DNA of 64,000 nt from JAFMJV01 sp963814315 (GTDB taxonomy: Bacteria; Chloroflexota; Limnocylindria; Limnocylindrales; CSP1-4), in contig CAWFCG010000003.1 in NCBI GenBank assembly GCA_963814315.1, positions 310,001 to 374,000 on the forward strand, read 5' to 3'. How positions within the stretch are numbered: the stretch's first letter is position 1; the number at the start of each line of letters is the position of its first letter. A model generated the notes under the pieces. It was not told where the DNA came from, searched no databases, and saw only the letters and a program-made list of their open reading frames with translations. Made by a program: the position numbers and the translations under genes. Below are positions 54,565-62,405 of the stretch, piece by piece.

Positions 54565-55000
54565 CCTCGATTCCGCGGCTCAGGCGTGGGGCCATTGTGT
54601 GCAGTATGCGCGGTCGACCAAACATCTCAAGGGACCCAGCGACACGAACCGAATCTGGTGCCGAGGGTGGAGTTCGAGCCCACACGTATCTGCGTGCAGA
54701 GGTTCTTGAGGACCGGCCGCATCGTCCACGGGCGTCCATGAGTTCGTGAACCGCCCTGAGTTCGATGGAGACTGATGGGGTAACAATGGTTCCATGTCCC
54801 GCAGACCGGGGCCGGAGCCCGACTGGCCGGGCGAGCACTCATGGAGAGGGTGCGAGCGGCACTCACCCGAGAGCGTGCCCGCGGCCGATCGGCGAGGAAG
54901 CCAAACGGCTGCTGGGATGGCGTGCCAGCCGAGTACTGGACCATTCGTCCACTGCTCCGTCCTCGGAGATCGGACTGGCAGAGACCAGCAGGAGGAGCGA
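54565..55000. other. Intergenic scar between receiver-like gene and IS110 remnant
   Basis: Apart from the tRNA-Leu fragment this 436-nt stretch has no supported gene. ORFs on both strands are Pro/Arg-rich shadows; one minus-strand ORF passes through the tRNA fragment. The ~230 nt directly before the transposase start may be the non-coding left end of the former IS110 element, the region that encodes the bridge RNA in this family. Confidence 0.4.
54656..54710 (-). pseudogene. tRNA-Leu(CAA) 3' fragment, possible attachment-site remnant
   Basis: Reading the minus strand from 54710, CTCAAGA matches an anticodon loop with anticodon CAA. It is followed by an anticodon-stem half, a variable arm (TGCACGCAGATACGT), a T-arm (GTGGG CTCGAAC TCCAC), the acceptor half CCTCGGC and ACCA ending at 54656. 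No matching 5' half (GCCGAGG acceptor) is found upstream. The T-stem has a G-U closing pair and C54 instead of T54, signs of decay. A fragment from anticodon loop to CCA is what integrases leave when they recombine in a tRNA gene. Confidence 0.6.
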
Positions 55001-55120
55001 ATGGTGATCTTCATGGGTATCGATCGAGCCGAGCAGCACCATGACCTGTGCCTGCTCGATCCCGAATCACGAGTCCTGGTTCAGCGCCAGATCCCCGTTG
55101 GATTGGAAGGCGTAGTCGAC
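55001..55120 (+). mobile_element. IS110-family transposase, N-terminal remnant
   Basis: ATG 55001, with AGGAGGAG upstream, begins a sequence typical of the IS110 DEDD transposase N-terminus: MVIFMGIDRAEQHHDLCLLD, with the catalytic Asp in GID, then SRVLVQRQIPVGLEGV and VDLLAAAL. Similarity ends at about residue 45, where the frame runs antisense into the KdpD-like gene that stops at 55121. The RuvC-like domain remainder and the Tnp20 serine domain are missing, so it is inactive. No terminal repeats were identified, as expected for IS110. Confidence 0.8.
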
Positions 55121-56281
55121 TTACTTGCTGCGGCTCTTCGCTCCAACGACATGGATCTCGACATCCGGGAGCCGCTCCATGAGGCGATCGACGAGCGACC
55201 GCTCGGAGAAGCGCCGCAGCGCCGGGGTCTGATGATGCGGCAGGACGACGTGGGTCGCCCGCCGCTGCCGGGCGGCCTCCTCCACCCCGGAGAGGAGATC
55301 GCTCGCCTCGATGCGTACGACGTCCGCTCCCAGGTCCACCGCGTCGTCGACGATCTCCTGCAGGGCGTGGTCTTCGTGCGGCTGGCGCCCGGACTGCGAC
55401 GTGTCGATGACGACGGCCGCGAAGGCGGCATGGAGCGCGGCCGCGAGCTTCGCGCCACGCCTCACGGCGCGCAGCGACGCGGGACTGCCGTCCACGACGA
55501 CGAGGACCCGGTCCGTCACCAGGGGCAGCTGCCACCCAGTGACCGTATCCTCGAGCTGGCCCTCCACCCGCTGCGCGACGAGGCGCAGCGAGAGTTCCCG
55601 GAGTGCGGTGAGATTGGCATCGGTGAAGAACTTCTCGAGGGCTACCTGAGTCCGCTCGGGTGGATAGACGTTGCCGTGCTTCATCCGCTGTCGGAGCGCA
55701 TGTGGGCTCATGTCGACGAGTTCGATCTCGATTGCGCCGAGCAGGATGTCGTCTGGCAGGCGCTCCTTGACCGGCGCCCCCGTGATCGTCGCAACGGCAT
55801 CGGCGACGCTCTCAAGGTGTTGGACGTTCAGGGTGCTGATGACGTGGATGCCGGCGTCGCGGATGATCTCGACGTCCTGCCAGCGCTTCTCGCGGGCGGA
55901 GCCGGGTACGTTGGTGTGAGCCATCTCATCCACGAGCGCCACCGTGGGGCGCCGCGCAAGGATGGCGTCAGTGTCCATCTCCTCGACCACGATGCCGCGG
56001 TAATCGATGCGCATCCGGGGTACGTCCTCGAGTCCGTCGAGTAGCTCGATGGTATGGAGCCGCCCATGGGGCTCCACGAAGCCGACCACTAGGTCGGTGC
56101 CGCGGGCCACTCGTCGGTGGGCCTCCTCGAGCATGCGGTACGTCTTGCCGACGCCAGGGGCCATACCCAGGTAGAGCCGTAGACGACCGCGTGTGCTCCC
56201 GACCTCCGCTTCGACGCGTTCGAGCATCTCCTCGGCGCTGGGCCGGGTGTCGAAGGCGTCCCGGTCCTGATGGTCAGTCAC
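55121..56281 (-). CDS. KdpD N-terminal half (KdpD sensor domain plus Usp domain), no kinase
   Basis: A 386-residue cytoplasmic protein. The KdpD domain carries a Walker A-like GMAPGVGKTYRML (Lys46), Walker B-like VALVDEMAHTNVPGS, STLNVQHLESVADAV and LRQRMKHGNVYPPERT. A universal-stress-protein domain follows from about residue 255 (VLVVVDGSPASLRAVRR), ending in VEIHVVGAKSRSK. In full-length KdpD these parts precede DUF4118 and the kinase, both absent here; the kinase part is encoded at 62.4-64.0 kb. GTG at 56281 is chosen because the longer frame overlaps kdpC. This half may sense K+ or c-di-AMP and act on the kinase in trans. Its stop abuts the IS110 remnant. Confidence 0.92.
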   Translation of the reverse strand: MTDHQDRDAFDTRPSAEEMLERVEAEVGSTRGRLRLYLGMAPGVGKTYRMLEEAHRRVARGTDLVVGFVEPHGRLHTIELLDGLEDVPRMRIDYRGIVVEEMDTDAILARRPTVALVDEMAHTNVPGSAREKRWQDVEIIRDAGIHVISTLNVQHLESVADAVATITGAPVKERLPDDILLGAIEIELVDMSPHALRQRMKHGNVYPPERTQVALEKFFTDANLTALRELSLRLVAQRVEGQLEDTVTGWQLPLVTDRVLVVVDGSPASLRAVRRGAKLAAALHAAFAAVVIDTSQSGRQPHEDHALQEIVDDAVDLGADVVRIEASDLLSGVEEAARQRRATHVVLPHHQTPALRRFSERSLVDRLMERLPDVEIHVVGAKSRSK

Positions 56282-56298
56282 GACGGCGCGCCTGGCGC

Positions 56299-56904
56299 TC
56301 ACGGCAGCCGTCCATCGAGGTCGAGGTTCAGCTCCAGGACGTTGACTGCGGGCTGGCCGATGAAGCCGAGCAGTGGCTGTACCGTGTGTCGAGCCACCAG
56401 CGCCCGCACGTCGCCTTCGCTCAGGTCCCTCGCACCCGCCACGCGCACGACTTGGTACTCGGCAGCCGATGGGCTGATGTGGGGATCGAGACCCGAAGCC
56501 GAGGTCGTCACCAGGTCCACCGGAACTGGGCCTTCGCCGTGCTGGAGTCGGAGCCTTTGGGCGCTCGAGGTCACCCGTTCGACGAGTACCCGGCTCGTGG
56601 GCCCCAGGTTGGAGCCTGCTGAGGCGGTCGCGTCGTAGCCGTCGATCCCGGCGACCGACGGACGGCTCCAGAAGTACGACGGATCGCTGAAGGCTTGCCC
56701 GATGAGCCGGGAGCCGAGCACGACCCCGTCCGCACCTCTGATAAGGGAGCCGTTGGCCTGGGCCGGGAACACCACTTGCGCGGCCGTCGTGACGAGGACG
56801 GGATAGATGACACCCGTGAGGAACGTCATGACCACGATGATGCCGATCGCGGGCCGGACCTGGTTTCGGATGAACATCCGCATGGCTGGTTGACCGCCTT
56901 TCAC
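56299..56904 (-). CDS. kdpC: K+-transporting ATPase subunit C
   Basis: A 201-residue subunit with one N-terminal membrane helix (PAIGIIVVMTFLTGVIYPVLV) and a periplasmic-type domain. Family segments are VVFPAQANGSLI, LIGQAFSDPSYFWSRPS, SGLDPHISPSAAEYQV and the C-terminal VNVLELNLDLD. GTG 56904 overlaps the kdpB stop by 4 nt; ATG 56883, with AAAGGCGG upstream, is an equally good start. It lies between kdpB and the KdpD N-terminal gene, 17 nt before the latter. Confidence 0.97.
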   Translation of the reverse strand: MKGGQPAMRMFIRNQVRPAIGIIVVMTFLTGVIYPVLVTTAAQVVFPAQANGSLIRGADGVVLGSRLIGQAFSDPSYFWSRPSVAGIDGYDATASAGSNLGPTSRVLVERVTSSAQRLRLQHGEGPVPVDLVTTSASGLDPHISPSAAEYQVVRVAGARDLSEGDVRALVARHTVQPLLGFIGQPAVNVLELNLDLDGRLP

Positions 56905-59069
56905 GCGAGGCTGAGGGCTGAGACGACGATGTCGATGGCCTTGATGCCGATGAACGGGGCCAGCACGCCGCCGAGCCCATAGATGAGCAGATTGCGCTGG
57001 AGCAGCTCACTGGCAGATGCCGCCCGGAAGCGCACGCCGCGCAGGGCGAGCGGGATGAGCGCCACGATCACAAGCGCATTGAAGATGACCGCGGAGAGGA
57101 TGGCGCTCTGTGGCGTGCTGAGGTCCATGACGTTGAGCTGGCCGAGCGCTGGGTAGATGGGCACGAACAATGCTGGCACGATGGCGAAGTACTTGGCGAC
57201 GTCGTTGGCGATCGAGAACGTCGTGATCGAGCCCCGCGTTACGAGTAGCTGCTTGCCGATGGCGATGACCTCCAGCAGCTTGGTCGGGTCCGAGTCCAGG
57301 TCGACCATGTTGGCGGCTTCCTTGCAGGCGGAGGTGCCGCTGTTCATGGCCAGGCCGACGTCGGCCTGGGCGACCGCGGGGGCGTCATTCGTTCCGTCGC
57401 CGGTCATGGCCACCAGGTGTCCCTCGGCCTGCTCGCGGCGGATGAAGTCGATCTTGTCCTCGGGAGTGGCCTGCGCGATGAAGTCGTCCACGCCGGCCTC
57501 CTTGGCGATCGTCGCCGCGGTCCGCGGGTTGTCGCCGGTGACCATGATCGTCCGGATGCCCATGCGGCGGAATTCATCGAATCGCTCCGGAAGGCCCTCC
57601 TTGACGGTGTCCTTGAGCTCGATGAGACCAAGGATCCGACCGTCGCGGCGCATCACCAGGGGGGTGGCCCCCTGGTCAGCGATGCGATCGGCATGGGCGA
57701 GGACCTGGGGCGGCATGGCGCCGTCGAGGTCAGCGCCGACGGCATCGACGGCACCTTTCAGAAGCAGTGCGCCGTCGCCCGTGCGGACTCCGCTCATGCG
57801 GGTCTGTGCCGTAAAGGGGATCTCATCCGCGATCGAGTTCGCCAGATACTCGAAGCCGGGTGCATCGGCCGGTCCGCCCGGACCTCCGAGCTCGCCCAGG
57901 CGCCTACGTGTCAGTTCGACGATCGAGCGGCCCTCCGGCGTCTCGTCGCGAATCGACGACACGAGCGCGGCGGTCACCGCTTCGGTCTCTGAGACGCTGG
58001 GCGCCGGGACGATCGACGCGGCGAGCCGGTTGCCGTAGGTGATGGTGCCTGTCTTGTCCAGGAGGATGACATCGACGTCGCCTGACGCCTCCACGGCTCG
58101 ACCGCTCATGGCCAGCACGTTGAAACGAGCAACCCGATCCATACCGGCGATGCCGATGGCCGAGAGCAGACCGCCGATGGTGGTGGGGATGAGGCAGACC
58201 AGCAGGGCCACGAGCTCGACGGTTCCCAGCGTCGTACCAGCGAACTCGCCGAAGGGGCGCAGGCTCACGACCGCCATGAGGAAAACGATGGTCAAGCCCG
58301 TCAGCAGGATGGAGAGGGCGATCTCATTCGGTGTGCGCTGGCGGCGCGCGCCCTCGACGAGGGCGATCATCCGGTCCAGGAACGTCTCTCCAGGGTCCGC
58401 GGTGATGTGCACGGCGATGGAATCGCTCACCAGCGTCGTGCCACCGGTGACCGAGCTGCGGATGTCCGTGCCGGGCTCCTTGAGTACAGGCGCCGACTCG
58501 CCAGTGATGGCCGCCTCGTTCACGAAGCCGACGCCCTCGATCACGTCGCCGTCTCCGGGGACGATCTCACCTTCGCTGACGACCACGATGTCACCGCAGC
58601 GAAGCTCGGACGAGCCGATATCCTCGAGCGTGCCGTCCGCCCGGCGCCGATGTGCCGTCGTCACCGAGCGGGTTCTTCTCAGCGTCGCCGCCTGTGCCCG
58701 ACCGCGGGCCTCGGCGACGGCCTCGGCATACGTCGCGAAGATGACCGTGAACCAGAGCCAGAGAGCGATCTGGATCACGAAACCCAGACCCTCTCCCCCC
58801 GTGAGCAGTTGAAGCCCGGTGAAGTCAGCCAGGGCCATGAGGGTGGCCAGCGCGGCTGCGACCTCGACCACGAACAAGACCGGGTTGTGGATGAGGAGGC
58901 GCGGATCGAGCTTCCGGACGGCCTCCGGGATAGCTGAGCGCAGCAACTCCGGGTCGAGGAGGCCACGAGGGCGCGGTGGCTCGCCGGATGGCTTGTGCCC
59001 ACCGAATGTCACGAAACGCTGGAAGCGACGGGTGCCGCGGGAGAGGTCGACGGAAGGAACGACGCTCAT
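56901..59069 (-). CDS. kdpB: K+-transporting P-type ATPase subunit B
   Basis: A 722-residue catalytic subunit that hydrolyses ATP to drive K+ through KdpA. It shows SGRAVEASGDVDVILLDKTG with the phosphorylated Asp, the TGES loop (AAITGESAPVLKE), GDNPRTAATIAKEAGVDDFI and AMTGDGTNDAPAVAQADVG. The longer open frame upstream is antisense to nothing useful and overlaps kdpA in another frame. ATG 59069 overlaps the kdpA stop (ATGA), so translation is coupled. An N-terminal extension of about 40 residues (FGGHKPSGEPPRPRG) precedes the first helix. Confidence 0.98.
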   Translation of the reverse strand: MSVVPSVDLSRGTRRFQRFVTFGGHKPSGEPPRPRGLLDPELLRSAIPEAVRKLDPRLLIHNPVLFVVEVAAALATLMALADFTGLQLLTGGEGLGFVIQIALWLWFTVIFATYAEAVAEARGRAQAATLRRTRSVTTAHRRRADGTLEDIGSSELRCGDIVVVSEGEIVPGDGDVIEGVGFVNEAAITGESAPVLKEPGTDIRSSVTGGTTLVSDSIAVHITADPGETFLDRMIALVEGARRQRTPNEIALSILLTGLTIVFLMAVVSLRPFGEFAGTTLGTVELVALLVCLIPTTIGGLLSAIGIAGMDRVARFNVLAMSGRAVEASGDVDVILLDKTGTITYGNRLAASIVPAPSVSETEAVTAALVSSIRDETPEGRSIVELTRRRLGELGGPGGPADAPGFEYLANSIADEIPFTAQTRMSGVRTGDGALLLKGAVDAVGADLDGAMPPQVLAHADRIADQGATPLVMRRDGRILGLIELKDTVKEGLPERFDEFRRMGIRTIMVTGDNPRTAATIAKEAGVDDFIAQATPEDKIDFIRREQAEGHLVAMTGDGTNDAPAVAQADVGLAMNSGTSACKEAANMVDLDSDPTKLLEVIAIGKQLLVTRGSITTFSIANDVAKYFAIVPALFVPIYPALGQLNVMDLSTPQSAILSAVIFNALVIVALIPLALRGVRFRAASASELLQRNLLIYGLGGVLAPFIGIKAIDIVVSALSLA

Positions 59070-60781
59070 GCTGACACCTGCCCTGCGTTCTGGAGGAGTT
59101 GCTCGACGATCGGTCCCAGGGCCAGGGCCGGGAAGTAGGTGAGCGCTCCCACGACCACGATCACCCCGACGAGCAGCACGCTGAATAGAACACCGGTCGT
59201 GGGAAACGTACCGAGCGACGGCGCCACGCCTCGCTTGGCGGCCATCGAACCGGCGATGGCGAGGGCGGGGATCATCATGGCAAAGCGGCCGACGAGCATC
59301 GCTAGCGTGCCCGTGACGTTGTAGAAGGGGGTGTTGCCGGTGAGGCCGGCGAAGGCTGAGCCGTTGTTGCCGGTCTGACTGGCGTAGGCGTAGAGGATCT
59401 CGCTGAAGCCGTGCGGTCCCGTGTTGAGAGGCCCGGCCTGTCCCTCGGACGTGATCGTGGCCAGCGCCGTGAAGCCGAGGAGGCTGGCCCCGAGAAGGAT
59501 GATGACGAGCATGGCCATCTTCATCTCGAATGCCTCGACCTTCTTGCCCAGGTACTCGGGCGTGCGGCCGACCATGAGTCCGGCGATGAACACCGCGAGG
59601 ATGGCCCCCAGGATGAGCATGCCGTAGAGTCCGGCGCCCACGCCTCCGGGCGTCACCTCGCCAAGCTGCATACTGAAGAGGGGCGCGAGGCCGGCGATGG
59701 GCTGGAAGCTGTCGTGCCATCCGCTGATGGAGCCGTTGCTCGTGCCGGTGGTGACGGCTGCCCAGAGCGCGGCCGAGCCGGACCCCAGGCGGACCTCCTT
59801 GCCCTCCATGTTGCCGAGCTGGTGGTCGATCGTTGCTGGGTACAGTGGGTTGCCGCCGGTCTCGCCGGCCATGCTCACGATGGCCATGAACACGAGCACC
59901 ACTGCCATGGCGCCGAAGATCGTCCAGCCCTGTCGTTGGTCACGGGCGTAGCGCCCGAAGGTGTAGGTGAGCCCAAAGGCGATGGCCAGCATCGCGAAGA
60001 GTTCGATCCAGTTCGACAGGCCGGTCGGATTCTCGTACGGATGCGCGGAGTTGGCGTTCATGTATCCGCCGCCGTTGGAGCCCAGCTCCTTGATGAAGAC
60101 CTGCGACGCGATCGGTCCGGTGGCGATCGTTTGCTGGGCACCCTCTACGGTGGTCAGCGTGGTCGGCCCATCGAACGTCTGGGGTACGCCCTGCGAGACG
60201 AGGACCAGGGCTCCGACCAGGGAGATGGGCAGCAGGACGTACAGGGTCGCCCTGGTGAGATCGATCCAGAAGTTACCGATGGTGGTGGCCCTCCGGCGGA
60301 CCAGCCCCCGGATGAGTGCGATGGCGACGGCGATGCCGGCAGCGGCCGAGACGAAGTTGCGAACGGCAAGCCCCAGGAACTGGGACAAGTAGCTCGCCGA
60401 GGCCTCGCCCGCGTAGTTCTGCCAGTTCGTGTTGGTTTCAAAGCTGGCGGCCGTGTTGAGTGCCAGGTCCGGTGCCATGGGTGGTACGGCGGCGGGATTG
60501 AAGGGAAGGGCTTCCTGCAGGCGCAGCAGCGCGTACATCGCCAGAAGCCCCAGCAGGCTGAACGCGAGCAGTGAGACTGTGTAGGCCTTCCAGCCCTGCT
60601 CGACGGTCTCATCGATCCCGCAGATACGGTACGTGGCTCGTTCGACCGGCCGTAGCACGGGGCTTAGGAACGTCCGCTCGCCCTCCATCACGCGATACAT
60701 GTGGCGTCCGAGTGGCGGCGTGACGACGACCACGGCAAGCGCGACGGACACCAGCAGGGCCAGGTCCTGAAGTGCGAGCAC
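59066..60781 (-). CDS. kdpA: K+-transporting ATPase subunit A
   Basis: A 571-residue channel-like subunit of the SKT superfamily with about ten membrane helices. The selectivity-filter regions are ELGSNGGGYMNANSAHPYEN, TGTSNGSISGWHDSF and TGNNGSAFAGLTGNTPFYN, together with EGKEVRLGSGSAALWAAVTT. GTG 60781 is the start, 1 nt after the kdpF stop. It forms the Kdp complex with KdpB, KdpC and KdpF for high-affinity K+ uptake under limitation. Confidence 0.98.
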   Translation of the reverse strand: MLALQDLALLVSVALAVVVVTPPLGRHMYRVMEGERTFLSPVLRPVERATYRICGIDETVEQGWKAYTVSLLAFSLLGLLAMYALLRLQEALPFNPAAVPPMAPDLALNTAASFETNTNWQNYAGEASASYLSQFLGLAVRNFVSAAAGIAVAIALIRGLVRRRATTIGNFWIDLTRATLYVLLPISLVGALVLVSQGVPQTFDGPTTLTTVEGAQQTIATGPIASQVFIKELGSNGGGYMNANSAHPYENPTGLSNWIELFAMLAIAFGLTYTFGRYARDQRQGWTIFGAMAVVLVFMAIVSMAGETGGNPLYPATIDHQLGNMEGKEVRLGSGSAALWAAVTTGTSNGSISGWHDSFQPIAGLAPLFSMQLGEVTPGGVGAGLYGMLILGAILAVFIAGLMVGRTPEYLGKKVEAFEMKMAMLVIILLGASLLGFTALATITSEGQAGPLNTGPHGFSEILYAYASQTGNNGSAFAGLTGNTPFYNVTGTLAMLVGRFAMMIPALAIAGSMAAKRGVAPSLGTFPTTGVLFSVLLVGVIVVVGALTYFPALALGPIVEQLLQNAGQVSA

Positions 60782-60782
60782 C

Positions 60783-60872
60783 TCAAAACTCCTCGGCGCG
60801 CAGAAGCGCCCACGTGAGATACGCGAAGCCGAGTACGGCCAGGAGCAGCGTGATGAGCTCGATGATGTTCAT
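60783..60872 (-). CDS. kdpF: K+-transporting ATPase subunit F
   Basis: A 29-residue single-helix peptide: MNIIELITLLLAVLGFAYLT followed by WALLRAEEF. It matches the KdpF pattern (one helix ending in YLxxALLRPExF) and lies immediately before kdpA, as in other kdp operons. KdpF stabilises the KdpABC complex. Its ATG overlaps the TGA of the preceding micro-ORF by 4 nt. Confidence 0.92.
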   Translation of the reverse strand: MNIIELITLLLAVLGFAYLTWALLRAEEF

Positions 60873-60958
60873 CGGCGCACCAAGTCGCAGGCGGCGATGA
60901 GCCCGAAGAAGGCGAGAAAGGAGCCGGCCAGGATGGCCAGCATCACCAGGTCACTCAT
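60869..60958 (-). CDS. Second 29-aa single-helix membrane peptide upstream of kdpF
   Basis: A 29-codon ORF (start ATG 60958, stop 60869) encoding MSDLVMLAILAGSFLAFFGL and ending in IAACDLVRR. It has one helix and a basic C-terminus. It overlaps the lone receiver stop by 8 nt (ATGAGTGA) and the kdpF start by 4 nt, so all three are translated in series. Short membrane peptides with a C-D-x-x-R-R-like end occur upstream of kdpF in other bacteria as far as I recall, but their role is unknown. It could be an additional Kdp accessory subunit. Confidence 0.75.
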   Translation of the reverse strand: MSDLVMLAILAGSFLAFFGLIAACDLVRR

Positions 60959-61355
60959 GCGGATCGGCGGCTCCTTCTGCGTGTTCTCCATCGATGAAGC
61001 GATCCACGATGGCGAGGAGAGTCTCGATGGGGAACGGCTTGGGCAGGTAGCCAGCCACTGAGAACTCGGCGAGCATGCGGGGGTGCACCGTTGTCGCGCT
61101 GGCGATGATCACGGGCGGCGATCCAGCCTCATGGACTGCCGGCAGCCGCAGGAGATCCCAGCCGGTGTCACCCGGCAGGTTGATATCGAGGATGACGAGA
61201 CCCGGACGGAGTCCGCTCCGCAACATGGCGACCGCCTCCTCAGCGGAAGCTGCCTCGTCCACCGCGTGGCCCTTGCCGCGGAGCTGGCGAACGAGGACAC
61301 CCCTGAGGCTCTCGTCGTCCTCGACCAGGAGGACAGAAGTCGAGGACTCAGCCAT
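60951..61355 (-). CDS. Stand-alone receiver domain protein (CheY-like)
   Basis: A 134-residue receiver with VLLVEDDESLRGVLVRQL (acidic pocket), phospho-acceptor Asp57 in LVILDINLPGDTGWDLL, IIASATTVH (Thr/Ser) and Lys106 in YLPKPFPIETLL. No output domain follows. ATG 61355 is preferred to the longer frame, which is antisense and shadow-like. It overlaps the upstream 86-residue gene by 8 nt. Its place inside the kdp operon suggests it is a phosphorylation partner, sink or connector for the Kdp kinase; this is inference. Confidence 0.9.
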   Translation of the reverse strand: MAESSTSVLLVEDDESLRGVLVRQLRGKGHAVDEAASAEEAVAMLRSGLRPGLVILDINLPGDTGWDLLRLPAVHEAGSPPVIIASATTVHPRMLAEFSVAGYLPKPFPIETLLAIVDRFIDGEHAEGAADPHE

Positions 61356-61608
61356 CGGCGGAGCGCTCGAACCAGAGGTCGACGCCCTCCTCATCGATGG
61401 TCCACTGGGGTTCGACGCGCACGCCCGCCTCCCGGGCCATCTGACGCGCGACCCGCAACAGCTGGTCACCGAAGCGCAGGCCGGCGACTGATACGCGTGA
61501 TGCCCCACCGGATGCAACCATGGCGATGGCGCTTCCGATGAGTTCGACCTCGCGCGCCAAGGCCCTGGTAGCGGGGTTGGGCGCGGCCTCGTCGACTGAG
61601 ATATCCAT
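61348..61608 (-). CDS. Small protein of unknown function in the kdp operon
   Basis: An 86-residue protein starting MDISVDEAAPNPATR. A helical segment (ALAREVELIGSAIAMVASGG) leads into ASRVSVAGLRFGDQLLRVAR and VRVEPQWTIDEEGVDLWFER. I do not recognise it; charge and helix pattern suggest a small alpha/beta domain, not membrane-bound. The ATG at 61608 is chosen; the longer frame starts at 61641. It is the first gene after the predicted KdpE operator and overlaps the receiver gene by 8 nt, so it is probably functional with that receiver. Confidence 0.65.
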   Translation of the reverse strand: MDISVDEAAPNPATRALAREVELIGSAIAMVASGGASRVSVAGLRFGDQLLRVARQMAREAGVRVEPQWTIDEEGVDLWFERSADG

Positions 61609-61662
61609 GATCACAGTCTCTGCCCGTCCTCCAAGAGGCAAGGACCGCTCAGGGTGCCCGGG

Positions 61663-61680
61663 GTCTAAAGTCCGTCTAAA
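61663..61680 (-). promoter_or_regulatory. Candidate KdpE operator (direct repeats)
   Basis: On the minus strand TTTAGAC occurs twice, at 61680-61674 and 61669-61663, exactly 11 nt apart. OmpR-type regulators such as KdpE bind direct repeats about one helical turn apart. The site overlaps the last codons and stop of kdpE and lies 55 nt before the first gene of the kdpFABC segment. No full promoter could be defined. Confidence 0.5.
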
Positions 61681-62405
61681 ATCGTCTGCGGGAACGAATC
61701 TCGGATGCGGTAACCCACGCCCGGCTCGGTCACGATGAGGCCGGCAAGCGAGGGGTCAGCGGCTGCGAGCTTGCGCCGCAGTTGACTGACATGGACATAG
61801 ACATAGCTGTCCTCGTCCTGGTACGCCAGTCCCCAGACCGCTCGTAGCAGCCGGCCCTTCGTCACGAAGCGGCCTTGATGCTCGAGCAGGACGCGGAGGA
61901 TCTCGAACTCACGCGGCGTGACCTCGATCCGCGCGCCGGACACACGCACCTCGTGTCGCGCCTGGTCAAGCGTGAGGCTACCGACTACCAGCCGACCACC
62001 TGCGTCGGCAGCCGGCCCGGCAGCATGGCGGAGGGCCACCCGCAGCCTGGCGTTGAGCTCGTCGACCCCGAACGGCTTGGTGACGTAGTCGTCCGCTCCG
62101 CGTTCGAGCGCCTCGACCTTCTCGCGCTCCTGATAGCGCCCGGACAGGATGACGATGGGCGTCATGGCCTCACGTCGGATGCGCGTGACGATCTGCAGGC
62201 CGTCCATGTCCGGCAGGCCCAGATCGAGCAGCACGATGTCGGGACGCTGCGCTTCCCAACATCGCAGCGCCGACCGACCGTCCGGTGCCGCGTCGATGCG
62301 GTATCCGCGGGCAGCGAGGTCTCGGATGATGGCGGCTCGTGTCTCATCGTCGTCCTCGACGAGCAGCACGATCGGCCCGGGCGGAGCCGCCCTCGCGTGC
62401 ATCAT
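61665..62405 (-). CDS. kdpE: KdpE-like response regulator (OmpR/winged-helix)
   Basis: A 246-residue regulator. The receiver has VEDDDETRAAIIRDLAARGY, phospho-acceptor Asp61 in IVLLDLGLPDMDGL and Lys near YVTKPFGVDELNARL. A C-terminal winged helix follows, with VTPREFEILRVLLEHQGRFV, RLLRAVWGLAYQDEDSYVYV and HVSQLRRKL. These fit KdpE better than other OmpR members, and the kinase gene overlaps it by 4 nt. It should activate kdpFABC when phosphorylated under K+ limitation. ATG 62405 is the first of two adjacent Met codons. Confidence 0.92.
   Translation of the reverse strand: MMHARAAPPGPIVLLVEDDDETRAAIIRDLAARGYRIDAAPDGRSALRCWEAQRPDIVLLDLGLPDMDGLQIVTRIRREAMTPIVILSGRYQEREKVEALERGADDYVTKPFGVDELNARLRVALRHAAGPAADAGGRLVVGSLTLDQARHEVRVSGARIEVTPREFEILRVLLEHQGRFVTKGRLLRAVWGLAYQDEDSYVYVHVSQLRRKLAAADPSLAGLIVTEPGVGYRIRDSFPQTILDGL

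Noticed and set aside
54656..54745. A complete tRNA-Leu gene
   Set aside because: The 3' half is good, but no 5' acceptor or D-arm matching it exists within 90 nt and the anticodon stem does not pair.
59070..59720. A 217-codon N-terminal extension of kdpB
   Set aside because: Overlaps kdpA in another frame; the ATG at 59069 overlaps the kdpA stop and gives the normal KdpB N-terminus.
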